DNA of 64,000 nt from Brugia malayi (lineage: Eukaryota; Nematoda; Chromadorea; Rhabditida; Onchocercidae): positions 2,312,001 to 2,376,000 of the forward strand of contig NW_025062477.1 in assembly GCF_000002995.4 (NCBI RefSeq), written 5' to 3'. Positions 1-12,900 of this stretch are shown piece by piece. How positions within the stretch are numbered: the first letter of the stretch is position 1; every line of letters begins with the position of its first letter. The translations under genes were made by a program, and so were the position numbers. The notes beneath the pieces were generated by a model. It had not been told where the DNA came from, did no database searches, and saw only the letters and a program-made list of their open reading frames with translations.

Positions 1-263
1 GTTCTATTCACTTTACTAAATTAATAAAGAAAGCAATGATAGAAAATACGAGGAAAACAGTAATGATAGAAAGTTTTTTTCCTTTAGTCTTATGTTATTC
101 TTTTCTTTTCTTCTTTTTTTTTTGCTCGGCTTTGACGTCAATTTTAGAATACGTCAGAAATTCGAATTCATTTAACGCAGTGGCATGTGTAATACTACTA
201 CTATTACTATCATCATTACGCTTTTTATCTCTGAACATTATATTACTGAAACATATACCAATC
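1..263. repeat. Outer arm A (left) of a large inverted repeat
   Basis: This stretch matches the reverse complement of 18955-19209 with few differences and small indels. It runs off the left edge of the window, so its full length is unknown. Both arms keep the same short open frames, but these look like by-products of the shared repeat and not a gene. On the right arm, homology stops abruptly near 18955. Confidence 0.85.
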
Positions 264-512
264 ATTTATGTACTAAACTTATTCCCATTAACTTAAAATT
301 ATTATTAGAAATCGAACAGCAATCGATCCGAAGCAGTCATTGCCCAATTCTTCCTCTCTTCCTTCTCATTATTTAAACTTAAGTGTAATGGTCTATTAAT
401 GGCTCCATTCCATTTATTATCTACTTTTCGTCTTCCGTTCTTTATGTTTTATTTTCTTATTCATTTGTATTCGATTTTACTTTTCATTTTTTCTTTTTTT
501 TCACCTCTTTTT
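264..512. other. Spacer between inverted-repeat blocks; no gene seen
   Basis: AT-rich sequence with pyrimidine-rich runs. The equivalent interval on the right arm (16.4-18.95 kb) is about ten times longer, so the arms have been rearranged since they formed. Confidence 0.5.
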
Positions 513-632
513 AGGATCACAGCAAATTTTAAACAGAAAAGTAAAGGAGTGGTCATTGGCGATCACTCGAAAATGCTACGGCAACTTTAATGCCATCAAT
601 AAATTCTCGAAAATTCCTTTGTTCTACTTATC
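513..632. repeat. Inner arm B (left) of the large inverted repeat
   Basis: About 120 bases that match the reverse complement of 16210-16381. The right copy has an extra poly-T-bearing insertion inside it. Order and orientation are the mirror image of the right arm. Confidence 0.85.
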
Positions 633-1449
633 TTTTTGTTTTTTGCAGTAGTAATTAAGTAGCAATCTATAGCAGGCTTATTTTTATTTATGCTCAACAT
701 ATATTTGAAGTTTTTTATCCTGATTTCTTTGAATACTTTTTTTTGTACTATACACTGCCAATATCTTCGTTTAGCAACTCGTCCTTTCTTTGTTTTCATC
801 ATTGCTTTTCTTGAAAAAAATTTTATTTTCACACCATTTTGCATTTTTTCTATTTTATTTATCATTTTGTTGAAATTTCTCTTAAAGTATTATTTCTTAT
901 CACTTTTTCATTCCTTTCTTTTCTTTTCTCTTTTTATTTTACTTTATTCTTTTCTTCTTAAAAATATTTTTTATACCCATCATTTTCAAAGCCTCAATTT
1001 TTTCTCATAGCCTACGTTTTTATTCCTTCTGTTCAATATGTGACATTTTTGGTCGTTTTGGTCTTCATGTTTTTTTGTTATTTATGTATTACATTATTTT
1101 ATTTTCCCTTTTGCATATCTTCTTATTAATTATAGCTGTTTCCCATGATTATTTTAACTTCATGCATACCTTTTTGCTAACTCCACTAATTTGCATGTTT
1201 TTTTCTGTTACTGTTACTTAGTGCATGCTGACCTCATTGCATGCAATTTTGATGAAATGTAGTATCGAAAAAAATGACACAGATGATTACGAAAACATAC
1301 TTAGCAAGTTTATAATGTTTTCTGATATTAAATCATTCCAATCTATGAAATCTAATTGCAAGGAGTACAAACAAAGGAAACCAAAGTTAAAAAATACATT
1401 TACACCAAAGTATGACTAATGTCAACAAACATAAAATTGATAAAATTGT
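633..1449. other. T-rich non-coding stretch; no supported gene
   Basis: Dominated by T-rich low-complexity sequence with several TGCATG motifs near 1200-1245. A 64-codon open frame at 1225-1419 has mixed, lysine-rich composition but no recognisable motif, splice context or signal, and I do not call it a gene. Confidence 0.45.
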
Positions 1450-1905
1450 TAAACCACTTGTTATCACACCTACCCTATTTCCCACCACTTGCTACTACTT
1501 ATTACGACCTTCTACTATTTGCTGCCGCTCCCTACTGCTACTGTAACCACTTACTACATAACTATTTGCAGCCACTTGCGTAACTATTTGTGATCACTTA
1601 CAGCCAAGGGTTACTGTTTCCAACTGTTACCGTAACAGCTTATGATCACTCGTTACTGCAACCACCTGCCACTCATTGATACTATAGCCACTTTTACTAC
1701 AGGTGGATGCAAGTGGTTGGAGTTGTAAGTGCTTGTGGGTGCTTACAGTAACAGGTGGCTGCAAGTAGTTGCGACAGCAACTGTCTACAGTAACAGCCGC
1801 AAGTCGTTACGATAGCAAGCAAGTGCAGGTGACTACAGCAACAGGCGGTTGTAAGCGATTACAATGGGAAGTGGTTACGGTGGCAAGTGGTTGCCAGTTA
1901 AGCGA
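1450..1905. repeat. Degenerate minisatellite, two blocks in opposite orientation
   Basis: Built from a degenerate unit of about 26 bp with the core GTAACAGGTGGTYGCAAGTG. From about 1450 to 1690 the unit appears as its reverse complement; from about 1690 to 1905 it appears in the forward sense, so the cluster is a head-to-head pair. The same unit forms the array at 14920-15235. Confidence 0.8.
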
Positions 1906-2753
1906 AACGAAGAATTTAGGAACCGATGGTATATCTATTTTTTATATCTATTGTTTTCTTTTTTTCTCTATTGTGTTTAAATGTAGCTAGGTATGAGAAT
2001 AGATATGAGATTTGCTGTTGTGCACTTTTATTGGGGCGTTTTTTCTTTATGTTTTCAATTTTTTGAATATAGTCATAATTGCTTCGTTATAACTAACAGA
2101 ACCTAAAACAAACTAGCTTCATATTCCACTAGAACCAGGGAGAAATACTCGTGCTATCACGTCCAAAGCCGCTTACAAGATCAAAAAAAAAATAGTCCAA
2201 ATTGCAATTTCAAATATGGAATAAGGATTTTACTACAATAACAATTTCGATAACCGAAAAAGGATTAAAACATAGTAAGAAAATCGTGTTTTCATGCAAA
2301 AAAAAAAAATCAATATGGTCAATCAAAATATAGTGGACATCAATACAAGGCTATTATACACTATTCGACACCGGTTTAGCTATACTTCATACCAAATGGA
2401 CTGGCCAACCAATCAAAACCAAAGAGAAGGAGCTAGAAAATCGTTTTTCAAAAAAATCTAAAAATCGTTTCGTTTGGTAATGTCTTAAAACTAGCAATAA
2501 AAAAAGAAAACTAGAATTCCAAAAAAACTAGAATTAAAGCAAAACTAGGAATAAAAATGGGAAGAGCTAATGGAGGCGACTTGATCTCCTCATTGGAGCC
2601 AATCAAATAGAATTGAAATTTTGAAAGTTGAATTCTTACAGTACAATCAAAGATTAGACCAATGGCAGTTAGGACGAGATATACAGGTGATGGTCATAAT
2701 GCAATATCCGTAGATCACATCGGTGTCACTAATGCCGGAAACATTCCAGATAC
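1906..2753. other. Non-coding stretch; nothing recognised
   Basis: AT-rich sequence with short A runs. I see no exon-like open frame with splice sites and no repeat shared with the rest of the window. Confidence 0.4.
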
Positions 2754-2782
2754 GAATCAGTTCTTAAAATTAGAACTGATTC
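2754..2782. repeat. Perfect hairpin
   Basis: Arms GAATCAGTTCT and AGAACTGATTC are exact reverse complements (11 bases each) around a 7-base AT loop. It lies directly beside the left arm of the 2784-3172 foldback. Confidence 0.75.
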
Positions 2783-2783
2783 T

Positions 2784-3172
2784 TTATAAACTTAATTTAA
2801 AGCATATCGTTTATTGATATGTTTCAAATAATTATATCGAAATAGAATTAGAATTGATAGGATTTAAAAACAATCTAATGCTCATGATAACAAGACATTT
2901 TTGAGACAATTGAAATAAAATATCTTTAAAAAGCAAAGAGTTATAAAATCTGTCGGCCATGGAAAAGTCAAAGATTAAATTAAACGAGAACCATGGCCTT
3001 TGTTTCACTCGATTAAAATAATAAATCAAACGATTTCAAACCATTCTGAGCTACTTAGTCAATACAGTGAAATAATCCAAGAACATCTTCAACCAAACAT
3101 AATCAAAGAAGTGTATTTCGATATAACTATTTGAAACATATCAATAAACGATATGCTTTAAATTAAGTTTAT
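2784..3172. repeat. Foldback: about 62-base inverted arms around a 270-base spacer
   Basis: The left arm (about 2784-2845) and right arm (about 3112-3172) are near-perfect reverse complements. The right arm resembles the sequence just beyond the stop codon of the two chemoreceptor genes (about 4530-4570 and 10635-10675), so the left arm is an inverted scrap of that receptor 3' flank. The spacer has no recognised content. Confidence 0.75.
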
Positions 3173-3390
3173 GTAGAATATCTTTATCTCGTAACTTGTT
3201 TTGTAAGAATTGAGATAGGTTTTACGACATCAGTCTTAAATGTAAGCATATATAGTTACGAGCATGTTGGTTGGTTAAGAAAAAAGCTGTTGGTAGTGTA
3301 CAACGATAAAAGATGGTGTAAAACAAGTTAAAAATGTTCATTACAATTAAGCCGTCTTGACCGAAAACCTTTATCACAACCGTTGATAAA
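3165..3390 (-). pseudogene. Truncated chemoreceptor copy (last-exon fragment)
   Basis: This stretch matches the start of the final exon region of the receptors at 4555-4770 and 10665-10885, with many substitutions and no upstream exons. It includes the reverse-strand equivalents of the conserved C-terminal block after TM7. Homology fades near 3390. I read it as a relic third member of the tandem receptor cluster, too short and diverged to encode a receptor. Confidence 0.7.
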
Positions 3391-3862
3391 CACAGATGTG
3401 TTTATTGTTTCATATCAATCCTATAATCAATACTAATATTTATATCCAACCTTTTTTATAACCCGAAATTAATCTATTCATATTATTTATTACTTCCAGC
3501 AATTGCTCTTTCATTGGTGAAAGAAAACATTTCTACTAAAAGTTAAATCAAATGTCACATTTTTATGATTTTTGAAATTTTATTCAAAAAATAAACAAAA
3601 TTTTTAACTTGCTTTATAAATAATAAAGTTAACAAAAAGCAAACTGTACATTGTTTAGTAATTTTGTTAAACATTTTTCGTCTAGCAAACATTAAAAGTA
3701 ATCTGCCAAGAATTTTTAATAAAGAAACTGCAACTTATCGTATTGCATAAATTTATCGCTAATATATTGCTATTGTTCAATATAATTCATACATAGAGAA
3801 AGGATTTGAATCAATTTGATCTGAATTTTTTATATATTCAACAAAAGTCAGAAATATATAAA
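3391..3862. other. Non-coding stretch; nothing recognised
   Basis: AT-rich sequence between the receptor relic and the first base of the duplicated receptor unit. No open frame or repeat stands out. Confidence 0.4.
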
Positions 3863-6800
3863 ATCAGACTGACAATGAAATGAGCAGTTTGCAGATTATT
3901 TTCAAACAAAAAGAAAAATGATTGCAGTAAATCGCAAACAATCGATTCAAATTAGCTTCACGAAATTATTTCATTTATATACTTTTCTATTTCGACGATT
4001 AAAGTGGACAATATGATAATAAACATCGAAAATAAACAGATTCAGCACCATTTTGTTATTAATGTGCAATCAGTTTTTTCCATTTTAAATTCCATACGCT
4101 TATATGTAATGATTTCACTATTCTAAAAAAGAAATTATAACTGCCTATCACTTATGAGATCCGTATGTCATATGGTAAATTTATAAGTCTATTTCAGATT
4201 TGTCACACAAATCCAGTTTCTATTATCTTCGATTCGGAGTTAACCTTTCAATTAATTGAAAAATCTACGATAATTGATTGTGTTAAAAAAGCACTGAATT
4301 CGACAACAATGGACAAATCTTCGAATGGTAATAAAATTGCCTTAAAACATCGCTTATTGCTTCAAAATTTCATGGGAATTATCAGTTTACCAATTGCCAT
4401 TAATTGCAAATAAATTTGAAACAAGACTAATGATACAAATTTTATTACATTGCTATGATAATACTCAAAGGACCATGTATTGATGCATCTAACATTTGGA
4501 AAGAATTATCAGTGATATTTGAAAGATATTAAGAGACGTTACGCTTTAAATTAGGTTTACGTGAAATATCTTTACCTGGTAACTTGTTTGGTAAGAATTT
4601 GGATAGATTTTACTACATTAGTATTCAAAAGTACACGTAGATATTTACGAGCACGTTCGTTGGTTAAGAAAAATACTGTTGGCAATGCACAACGATAAGA
4701 GATGATATAGAAGCAATGGAAAATGTTCATTGCAGCTAAGCCTTTTTGATCGAAAATTTTTGTCAATGGCAAGAGGTTGAATATCAGAATTCCAAGTATT
4801 AATCCGCCAGAAGTTAATCCTGCTTGAATTAGCATTGATCGTTCGTATTTCGCAGTTCTCAAAGTATATGTTTTAGGTCCCGTTTTTATCGCAAATGTTT
4901 CTAAAAGTTCATATTTAATTTAAAATGAACTATGAAGCAAGACAGAAAAGTAAAATTTGGAAATTTTTTGAGGATATCCAAAAACTGTTTCCAATATAGC
5001 AGGAATATTAAAAAACTTAAGATTATATTTTGGTTATAAGAGAAGAAAAAAGCGATCATTGCTATCACCAACTTTGTGTTTCATGATTAACTGATATAAA
5101 CCGACGGCGTATATTGCAAGTAATTGCTGAGTACATTATAATCATCGCAATGGATAGAAATAATCCCAAAAAAGTAAGAAAACTGAAAACTGATGAGAAC
5201 TAATTAATGGATTTTAACTAATCCTAGAGGGAATTGAAATGACTGTGGTATTTTGATTTCTTGTTACAGTCACAGGAAAAATTTGAAAATCACTTCATTG
5301 TTTGGAGTAGTATGAAGTTTTAATGCTTCGTAAAATTATAATTGAATTCTGAAATTTTTTGCTGCAAAAAAAACTAAAACAGTGCTTAAATCTAACTTAT
5401 TAAAAAGTTTTCCGCCAGGGTGTTTTGTGTAATCTTGAAAGCACTGCAAGGTGGAAATTTGGAAATTTCTTGTATAGAGATGAAAATCAGCAAATGAAGT
5501 TGCTGAAAATTAAAACTCAATAACAGGAATAAATTTATAATTGTATTTATAATTGCAGTAATAAAATAGGAGTAGAATGTTGAATTAAAAATGTTATTCC
5601 AAAAATAACAAAATGGTGACAAAGACGATAGTTGTCAAGATCGAACAATCGTCGGTCTTCATAAACTACCTATGAGTGGAATAATTATTTAAAAGATTGC
5701 GTAAAATTTAATATATCATACCAAAAGATATCAACCACATGAGAAGAAGTAATACATACAGCTTTATTGACTGGAAAAGTACATTGTACTTTGGTAAAAT
5801 TATGACTATGAAGCGATTCAGCGTCAACAAAAATGAAAAATATACCATGGCGATAGTTGAATATGCACGGATCTTGCAGAATGCATCAATCATCTGCGCC
5901 ATTTTTTGGGCTAAGACATTAAAAAAATAGTTTATCAAAACAAATTTAACATGCTTAGATGTAATTGAAAAAATCTCAAATAATATTATCAGTTAAATGA
6001 TACCGTTTTACTCATCAATAACAGGTTATTCTTTCATTCTTTTAAATCATATCAATAAATAATTATAAAAATAAATTAACTTACCATACTTTTTACTCAG
6101 TAATATTCCAGGCAACAGAATAATCACATATGGAATAAGGCTTACCAAATTAGAAATAATAATTTGGGATACAATAAGGATAAATGGACGACTGTAAAGA
6201 TTGTTCCGACTGTAGCACACGGTAGCCATTAAAAAATTGCTAATAATACCGTATGTCACAGAGAAAAAAATCACCGTCGCTACTGTATATTTTATAATTA
6301 TATGCTGTTCGTCTCTTATGTCAAATACATTTGTCGTATTTCCTTCATGGCAGTTTAGAGGTGATATTAGAAATAATACAACAATGCAGTAATAACGAAC
6401 AATCATGTTATCAGTGAATAATCTTTCTCGTTGTTCTGAATTTGGGAATTAATAAAAAGAGCTTCAACTTCAGTTAATATTTTAATTTTAAATACTACTA
6501 AATTAAGTGCTCACTCCTATGATTACTGTAAATCACTGCTTAATAACTTGAGGTTATTATCGTTGTAATTCAATCTAAACAATGACTTTTAAGATGATAT
6601 CTGAAAATTTCGGAGCTTGTTTCTCAGAAAAGAGAAAAAGCCGATTTTGATGCTACGAGGCTGAAATTGCGGTTTCGGAGTCTGAATGAAATGAGGCTTT
6701 GATGAAAGGTTGTAAGCAATTTCCGCATTCCCTTGAAAATATCAGCAAGAGAAAGGATAGGTTTCTGAAAATCACAGTGAGATAACTCATAAAAAAGGAA

Positions 6801-9480
6801 AACACGTAGATAGTTGGTATACTTAAGCATTCCGTGCATTCCGTGTAAGAACAATTATGTACTAACATTAACTGAAATTCTTATTAAAGAGATAATTGTA
6901 ATGTGAGAAAAATTTTTTGTCAAAAAAAATTATTTCCTAAAATTTATTTCTGGAATGGATATTTTATATCATTCAAATTTTGGTGCTTATGATTGCATAC
7001 TGATGAGAATATTTTTGTGAAATGAGTTGAATGCGCAGAAGCGGAATATTTTGAAAATGGAAAAATGATCGATAGGTGACTTACCATATGATTGGCAACT
7101 TTAACGTGTTTTGTTGTATGTTGTCATGTTGTTATCGGAGTTTATCAGACATGATGATACATAAAGATTAATTGGAAAACTTATTTTAGGAAACATTTAA
7201 TCGATAAACATTTCACTACTTACTGCTTCGGATGAAGGAAAAAGTATCATTAACTCTCTCAGTTCTACTAAATCGATAACACATTAGCTGACAATAATAT
7301 CCATATAATGGAAGTTTGATTCATTTATATCAGATTTTTCCGATTCGTTTTTCCAATTCATCATATTTCATATTCAAGTATAATGTACCAAAAATTAGTT
7401 TTTTGTTTTTCCAAAAACCGGAAGATATTCATTTTAACGAAAAAAAAAAGCACATCTATTTAATTTATTCATTGTTAAAAAATGTGATAATTGTAATTAA
7501 GAACATTAAAATTCGAAAGGAGATAAAAATGAAGATATCTGAAAAGTAGATCGGATATTGAAACCTGAATCTGAAGTACTATACATCATTCAATTTATTA
7601 AAAGAATTGAAAATGCTTACATAATGTCCATAAAAATACTGACTTCAAAAATTCTTAAATTATTTTGTTTTTTATTTGAATAGAGCAACTCGGATAGATA
7701 ACTTTTCTAAGTAATTTATGAGTAATGAAATTCTAAGTAATTGTTTTTCTAAATAATTTTTTAATTGTATCTCAATCATTTCAGGAATTACGATGTTCAA
7801 TGGAAATTGATTGTCACACGTCTTACGATTTGTCTTACGATCCCGGTGCGTATTGAAAACGAATCAATAGTAGACGAAAACCCATTTACATAGTTCCTAC
7901 AAAAGAGCAAATTTAGGTATGTATCGAATTTTCTGGTCTTGTGTATTTATAAAATCTCTCAACAGAGAAAGAAACCATAAATGGTAGTTACTATTATCAG
8001 AGATATGATAGGTGTTCAAATTTAAAATCCTTTATACACAATATTTAAGTTTGTCTTTTTCTTTTCTCTCTGAAGAATTTTGAAGCTAAATTTACCTCTG
8101 TACAAAAACTTGATAGCTGAGCTGTTTGACTTTTATGTTGAATTATTTTGTTAAATTTTAGTAGTACAACTATCAGGCAAGCTTTTTCTTGTAATTTTCT
8201 TTCGAACAAATAGTTAGTACAGCTATCAGACATTTAATATAGGTAGAGTAGGTAATGTATGAAAAAATATTTATTACACATTTCATGTTTAGAATATTTC
8301 TGATAATTCATTACTAGGAATTAATTCTTTATTTCTTTGCTATTTCCCATTTTTGAAACATGAATCCTTTATCTAAACCTTTTAATGTGCAATAAAGATT
8401 TCTTCGGTTTTCCATCAATATAGGATAATTTAGAATGATGGAAAAAGGAAAAAAAAAATGACAAAATGAAAATTTTTAATGAAGAAAGCAGGTGATATGA
8501 GGAAAAGGTTATGAAACTGATATATTCATAACTTTGTTAGACTTAAATTCTAAGCAGTTAGAATGAAAATTAAACAACGCAGGTGTTTATCAGCTCGTTT
8601 CTTCTAAAATTATTAAATTTATATGACTATCAACTTTTTATTGGCGATAGTTGATCAAATAGTGTTAAAAAAATGCACCTTTATAATTTGCTTGGATTAT
8701 CTGAAAAATATTTTAAACTATTTCAAACAATTTTTACAGATAATATAAAGATAACGAACACATATGAATAATGATTAATTAATGCATGAAAAATAAAAAA
8801 AATGATATATTATTGCCAATTGCTACTTTTTCAAAGTCACATCATTAATTAATTGAGACTTTAAAATAATTGACTAAGTTTAAAGAAGCTCGAGAATTTC
8901 TTTATTTGAAAGAAAAGTGCATTTGATTTGATAACTATATTTATGAGACTGACTGTTATTGGAAACAATATTTAGGATTAATTTAATTCTAAGGCAGTTC
9001 TCAACACATAATTCACTCAAAATGCTATACATCTTTATGCTCAAGTAAAATGGAAAAAAGGGCGTATTCATTGTTAAAAATGTGATAAATTCAATTAACA
9101 GCGCTAAAATGTGATCGATCAGAAATAAAAATAAATGAAAATATTTGAAAAATATCTTAAAAGTCAAGTTTTGTTAGCAATATTGCAGAAAAATATTCTC
9201 TCCGAGATTTCCTTCCATAATTCAACATTATAATTTAGTAACGAGAGTTTTTCTCGATTGTCACCCATTAGATTTCAATCAAATTATACTAATATATGCT
9301 TGGTTTAAACATAGAAACATTACTTTGATATGTCAAACAACTCCATTTGAAATGATATATTTAATGCAAGTGAATAGATTATCAATTTAATCATCCAATA
9401 TATTTTATTGCTATTCTTAATGGACTATGAAATAGTTTCATAGCTTAAAAATTACTGTTAATATGATAGATATGTAGTTG
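3863..9480. repeat. Direct-duplication unit 1 carrying chemoreceptor copy 1
   Basis: Unit 1 is collinear with 9974-13960. Matching blocks include 3863-6540 with 9974-12600, about 6610-6800 with 12830-12980, about 7080-7140 with 13310-13385, about 7315-7360 with 13430-13465, and about 9120-9480 with 13610-13960. Unit 1 has about 1.6 kb extra (roughly 7460-9080) bounded by two versions of the same short sequence, so it looks like an internal duplication or insertion. Identity is very uneven along the unit. Confidence 0.85.
4572..6406 (-). CDS. Nematode seven-transmembrane chemoreceptor, copy 1
   Basis: Five exons: 6406-6085, 5910-5722, 5665-5557, 5182-5073 and 4900-4572, giving 352 codons with all phases consistent. 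A likely signal peptide (residues 1-19, ending SPLNC) precedes an NTT glycosylation site and seven hydrophobic segments, roughly at residues 41-65, 76-100, 120-140, 155-170, 205-232, 268-290 and 299-322. TM3 ends with LNRF in place of the classic DRY motif. The tail after TM7 reads LTNERARKYL. This resembles the Srx-like serpentine families of nematodes, which are chemosensory receptors at the plasma membrane; the exact family is inferred. Exon 3 ends at a GC splice donor, whereas copy 2 has GT there. Exon 3 is also read in a different frame from copy 2 over part of its length, so it could be degenerating. Confidence 0.8.
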
Positions 9481-9973
9481 TTTAGGCAAGATGAAATTAA
9501 TAATAATGATGAAATCAAATATATTTATTCTCATTAAAATAGCAATCCAAGTGAATAGGCAATTTTGCTTTCAATTCAGTGGTGAAAAACTTTTTAGAAA
9601 TCCATTTTTAAAGTTTATTGTTTTCTTTCTTTCTGATATTTCAACTTCTAATATGTCTGACATTTCAATTCATAAAATAAAATCCAACAATTTCCAATAT
9701 TTATTGATCAGAATGCAAAAAAAAAAAAAAAAAAAAATTTCCTCTATAAAACGATCATCAAATGCATATCAATTCGATAGCAATCGATGAGGCTGACATT
9801 GAACTGCTATCCGTTTACAAGTTACTCTATATTGCTTCAATAATATTTTACATTTACGTTTTTTTTTCCTTCGGAAAAATTACTGTACAAATTTATTACT
9901 TAATGTATAACTATTGTTAAATGCAATTTGCATGCATAGAAAAGAGTTTAATTACATATTCGATAAACGCTAG
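6407..9973. other. Inter-receptor spacer; no gene supported
   Basis: The upstream flank of receptor copy 1 and the tail of duplication unit 1. Several open frames of 60-100 codons are present on both strands, but none has a start and splice context conserved in the paralogous flank at 12.6-14 kb. A long A run lies at 9718-9737. Confidence 0.5.
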
Positions 9974-12900
9974 AATCAGACTGACAATGAAATGAGTGCA
10001 GATTATTTTCAAACAAAAAGAAAAATGATTGCATTGTTCAAATCGCAAACAATCGATTCAAATTAGCTTCACGAAATTATTTCATTTATATACTTTTCTA
10101 TTTCGATGATTAAAGTGGACAATATGATAATAAACATCGAAAATAAACAGATTCAGCACCATTTTGTTATTAATGTGCAATCAGTTTTTTCCATTTTAAA
10201 TTCCATACGCTTATATGTAATGATTTCACTATTCTAAAAAAGTTAGAAATTATAACTGCCCATCACTTATGAGATCCGTATGTCATATGGTAAATTTATA
10301 AGTCTATTTCAGATTTGTCACACAAATCCAGTTTCTATTATCTTCGATTCGGAGTTAACCTTTCAATTAATTGAAAAATCTACGATAATTGATTGTGTTA
10401 AAAAAAGCACTGAATTCGACAACAATGGACAAATCTTCGAATGGTAATAAAATTGCCTTAAATTGCTTCAAAATTTCATGGGAATTATCAGTTTACCAAT
10501 TGCCATTAATTGCAAATAAATTTGAAACAAGACTAATGATACAAATTTTATTACATTGCTATGATAATACTCAAAGGACCATGTATTGATGCATCTAACA
10601 TTTGGAAAGAATTATCAGTGATATTTGAAAGATATTAAGAGACGTTACGCTTTAAATTAGGTTTACGTGAAATATCTTTACCTGGTAACTTGTTTGGTAA
10701 GAATTTGGATAGATTTTACTACATTAGTATTCAAAAGTACACGTAGATATTTACGAGCACGTTCGTTGGTTAAGAAAAAAGCTGTTGGTAATGTAGAACG
10801 ATATAAAATGATATAGAAACATTGGAAAATGTTTACTACAATTAAGCTTTTTTGACCGAGAATTTTTGCCAATGGCACAATACTGAATATTACAATTCCA
10901 AATATTAATCCGCCAGAAGTTAATCCTACTTGAATTAACATTGATCGTTCGTATTTCGCAGTTCTCAAAGTATATGTTTTAGGTCCCGTTTTTATCGCAA
11001 ATGTTTCTAAAATTTCATATTTAATTTGAGATGAACAATGAAGAAAAGTGTAAAAGAAAAGTAAATTTTGAAATTGTCTGAGTAAATTTAGAACTACCAA
11101 AAATTGTTTCCAATATGTTATGGAGATAAAAAAATCTTAAAATGCTATTTTGATTATAGGAGAAGAAAAAAACGATCATTGTTATCACCAACTTTGTGTT
11201 TCATTATTAACTGATATAAAACGACGGCGTATATTGCAAGTAATTGCTGAGTACATTACAAGCATTGTAGTAGATAAAGATAGCCCCAAAATAATAAGAA
11301 AGCTGAAAACTGATCAGAACTAATTAATGGATTTTAATTAATCATAGAGGAAAATGAAATGACTGTGATATTTTGATTTCTTGTTACAGTTACAGGAAAA
11401 GTTTAAAATATCATTTTATTGTTTGAAGCAGTATAAAGTTTTGATGATTCGTTATAATTGAACTCTGAAACTTTTTGATGTAAAAAATTAAAACAGTGTT
11501 TAAATCTAACTTATTAAAAAGTTTTCCGCCTGAGCGTTTTGTATAATCTTCTGAGCAGTGCAAAGTAGAAACTTGGAAATCTCTCGCACAGAAATAAAAA
11601 TCAGCAAATGAAGTTGCTGAAAATTAAAACTCAGTGATAGGTATAAATTCATAATTGTATTTATAATTACAGTAATAAAATAGGAGCAGGATGTTGAATT
11701 AAAATGTCTTCCAAAAATTGATAAGATGTAGGCATGAAGGAAAATCGCCCAGAATGAACAATCGTCAATTTCCAAAAGCTACTTACTTATAAGTAGAATA
11801 ATCATTTAAAATATTGCGTAAAATTTAATATATCATACCAAAAAATATCATCCACATGAGAAGAAGTAAGAAATACAGCTTTGTTGACTGGAAAAGTACA
11901 TTGTACTTTGGTGAAATTATGACTATAAAGCGATTCAGCGTCAACAAAAATGAAAAATATACCATGGCGATAGTTGAATATGTACGGATCTTGCAGAATA
12001 CGTCGTTCATCCACGCCATTTTGTAGGCTATGAAATTAGACAAAATAGTTTATGAAAGCAAATTTAAAACTTTAGTGTAATTTCTCAAAGAAATTCCCAA
12101 ATGATATTATCAGTCAGGTGATACCACTTTATTCATCAATAATAGGCTAATCTTTTATTTTTTTAAATCTTGCCTATAAATAATAATAATAAAAGTCTAC
12201 TTACCATATTTTTTATTCAGTAATATTCCAGGCAACAGAATAATCACATATGGAATAAAGCTCACTAAATTAGAAATAATAATTTGGGATACAATAAGGA
12301 TAAATGGACGACTGTAAAGATTGTTCCGACTGTAGCACACGGTAGCCATTAAAAAATTGCTAATAATACCGTATGTCACAGAGAAAAAAATCACCGTCGC
12401 TACTGTATATTTTATAATTATATGCTGTTCGTCTCTTATGTCAAATACATTTGTCGTATTTCCTTCATGGCAGTTTAGAGGTGATATTAGAAATAATACA
12501 ACAATGCAGTAATAACGAACAATCATGTTATCAGTGAATAATCTTTCTCGTTGTTCTGAATTTTGAAATTAATAGAAAGAACTTCAACTTCAGTTAATAT
12601 TTTAATTTTAAATGAGATACTTTAAGTTATCATTAATTTTAATTTCAAATTAAGAAATGAAATTACCATATGGAAGCGAAGAATATTACACGATTAAAAA
12701 GAAGAATTTAATTACTGAATTAATTGCTCATTTCTTTGGTTACTTGTAAATCACTGCTTAATAATTTGAGGTGATTATGGCTGTAATTGAATCCAAATAT
12801 TGTCTTTAGCGAAGAAATGATATCTGAAGGTTGTTTTTCAGAAAAGAGAAAAAGCTGATTTTGATGTTGTAAGACTGAATGAAATAAAGTTCTGCTGAAA

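Noticed and set aside
185..376. Open frame present in both inverted-repeat arms
   Set aside because: It is kept only because the DNA is duplicated; the two versions differ beyond the repeat edge and lack coding features.
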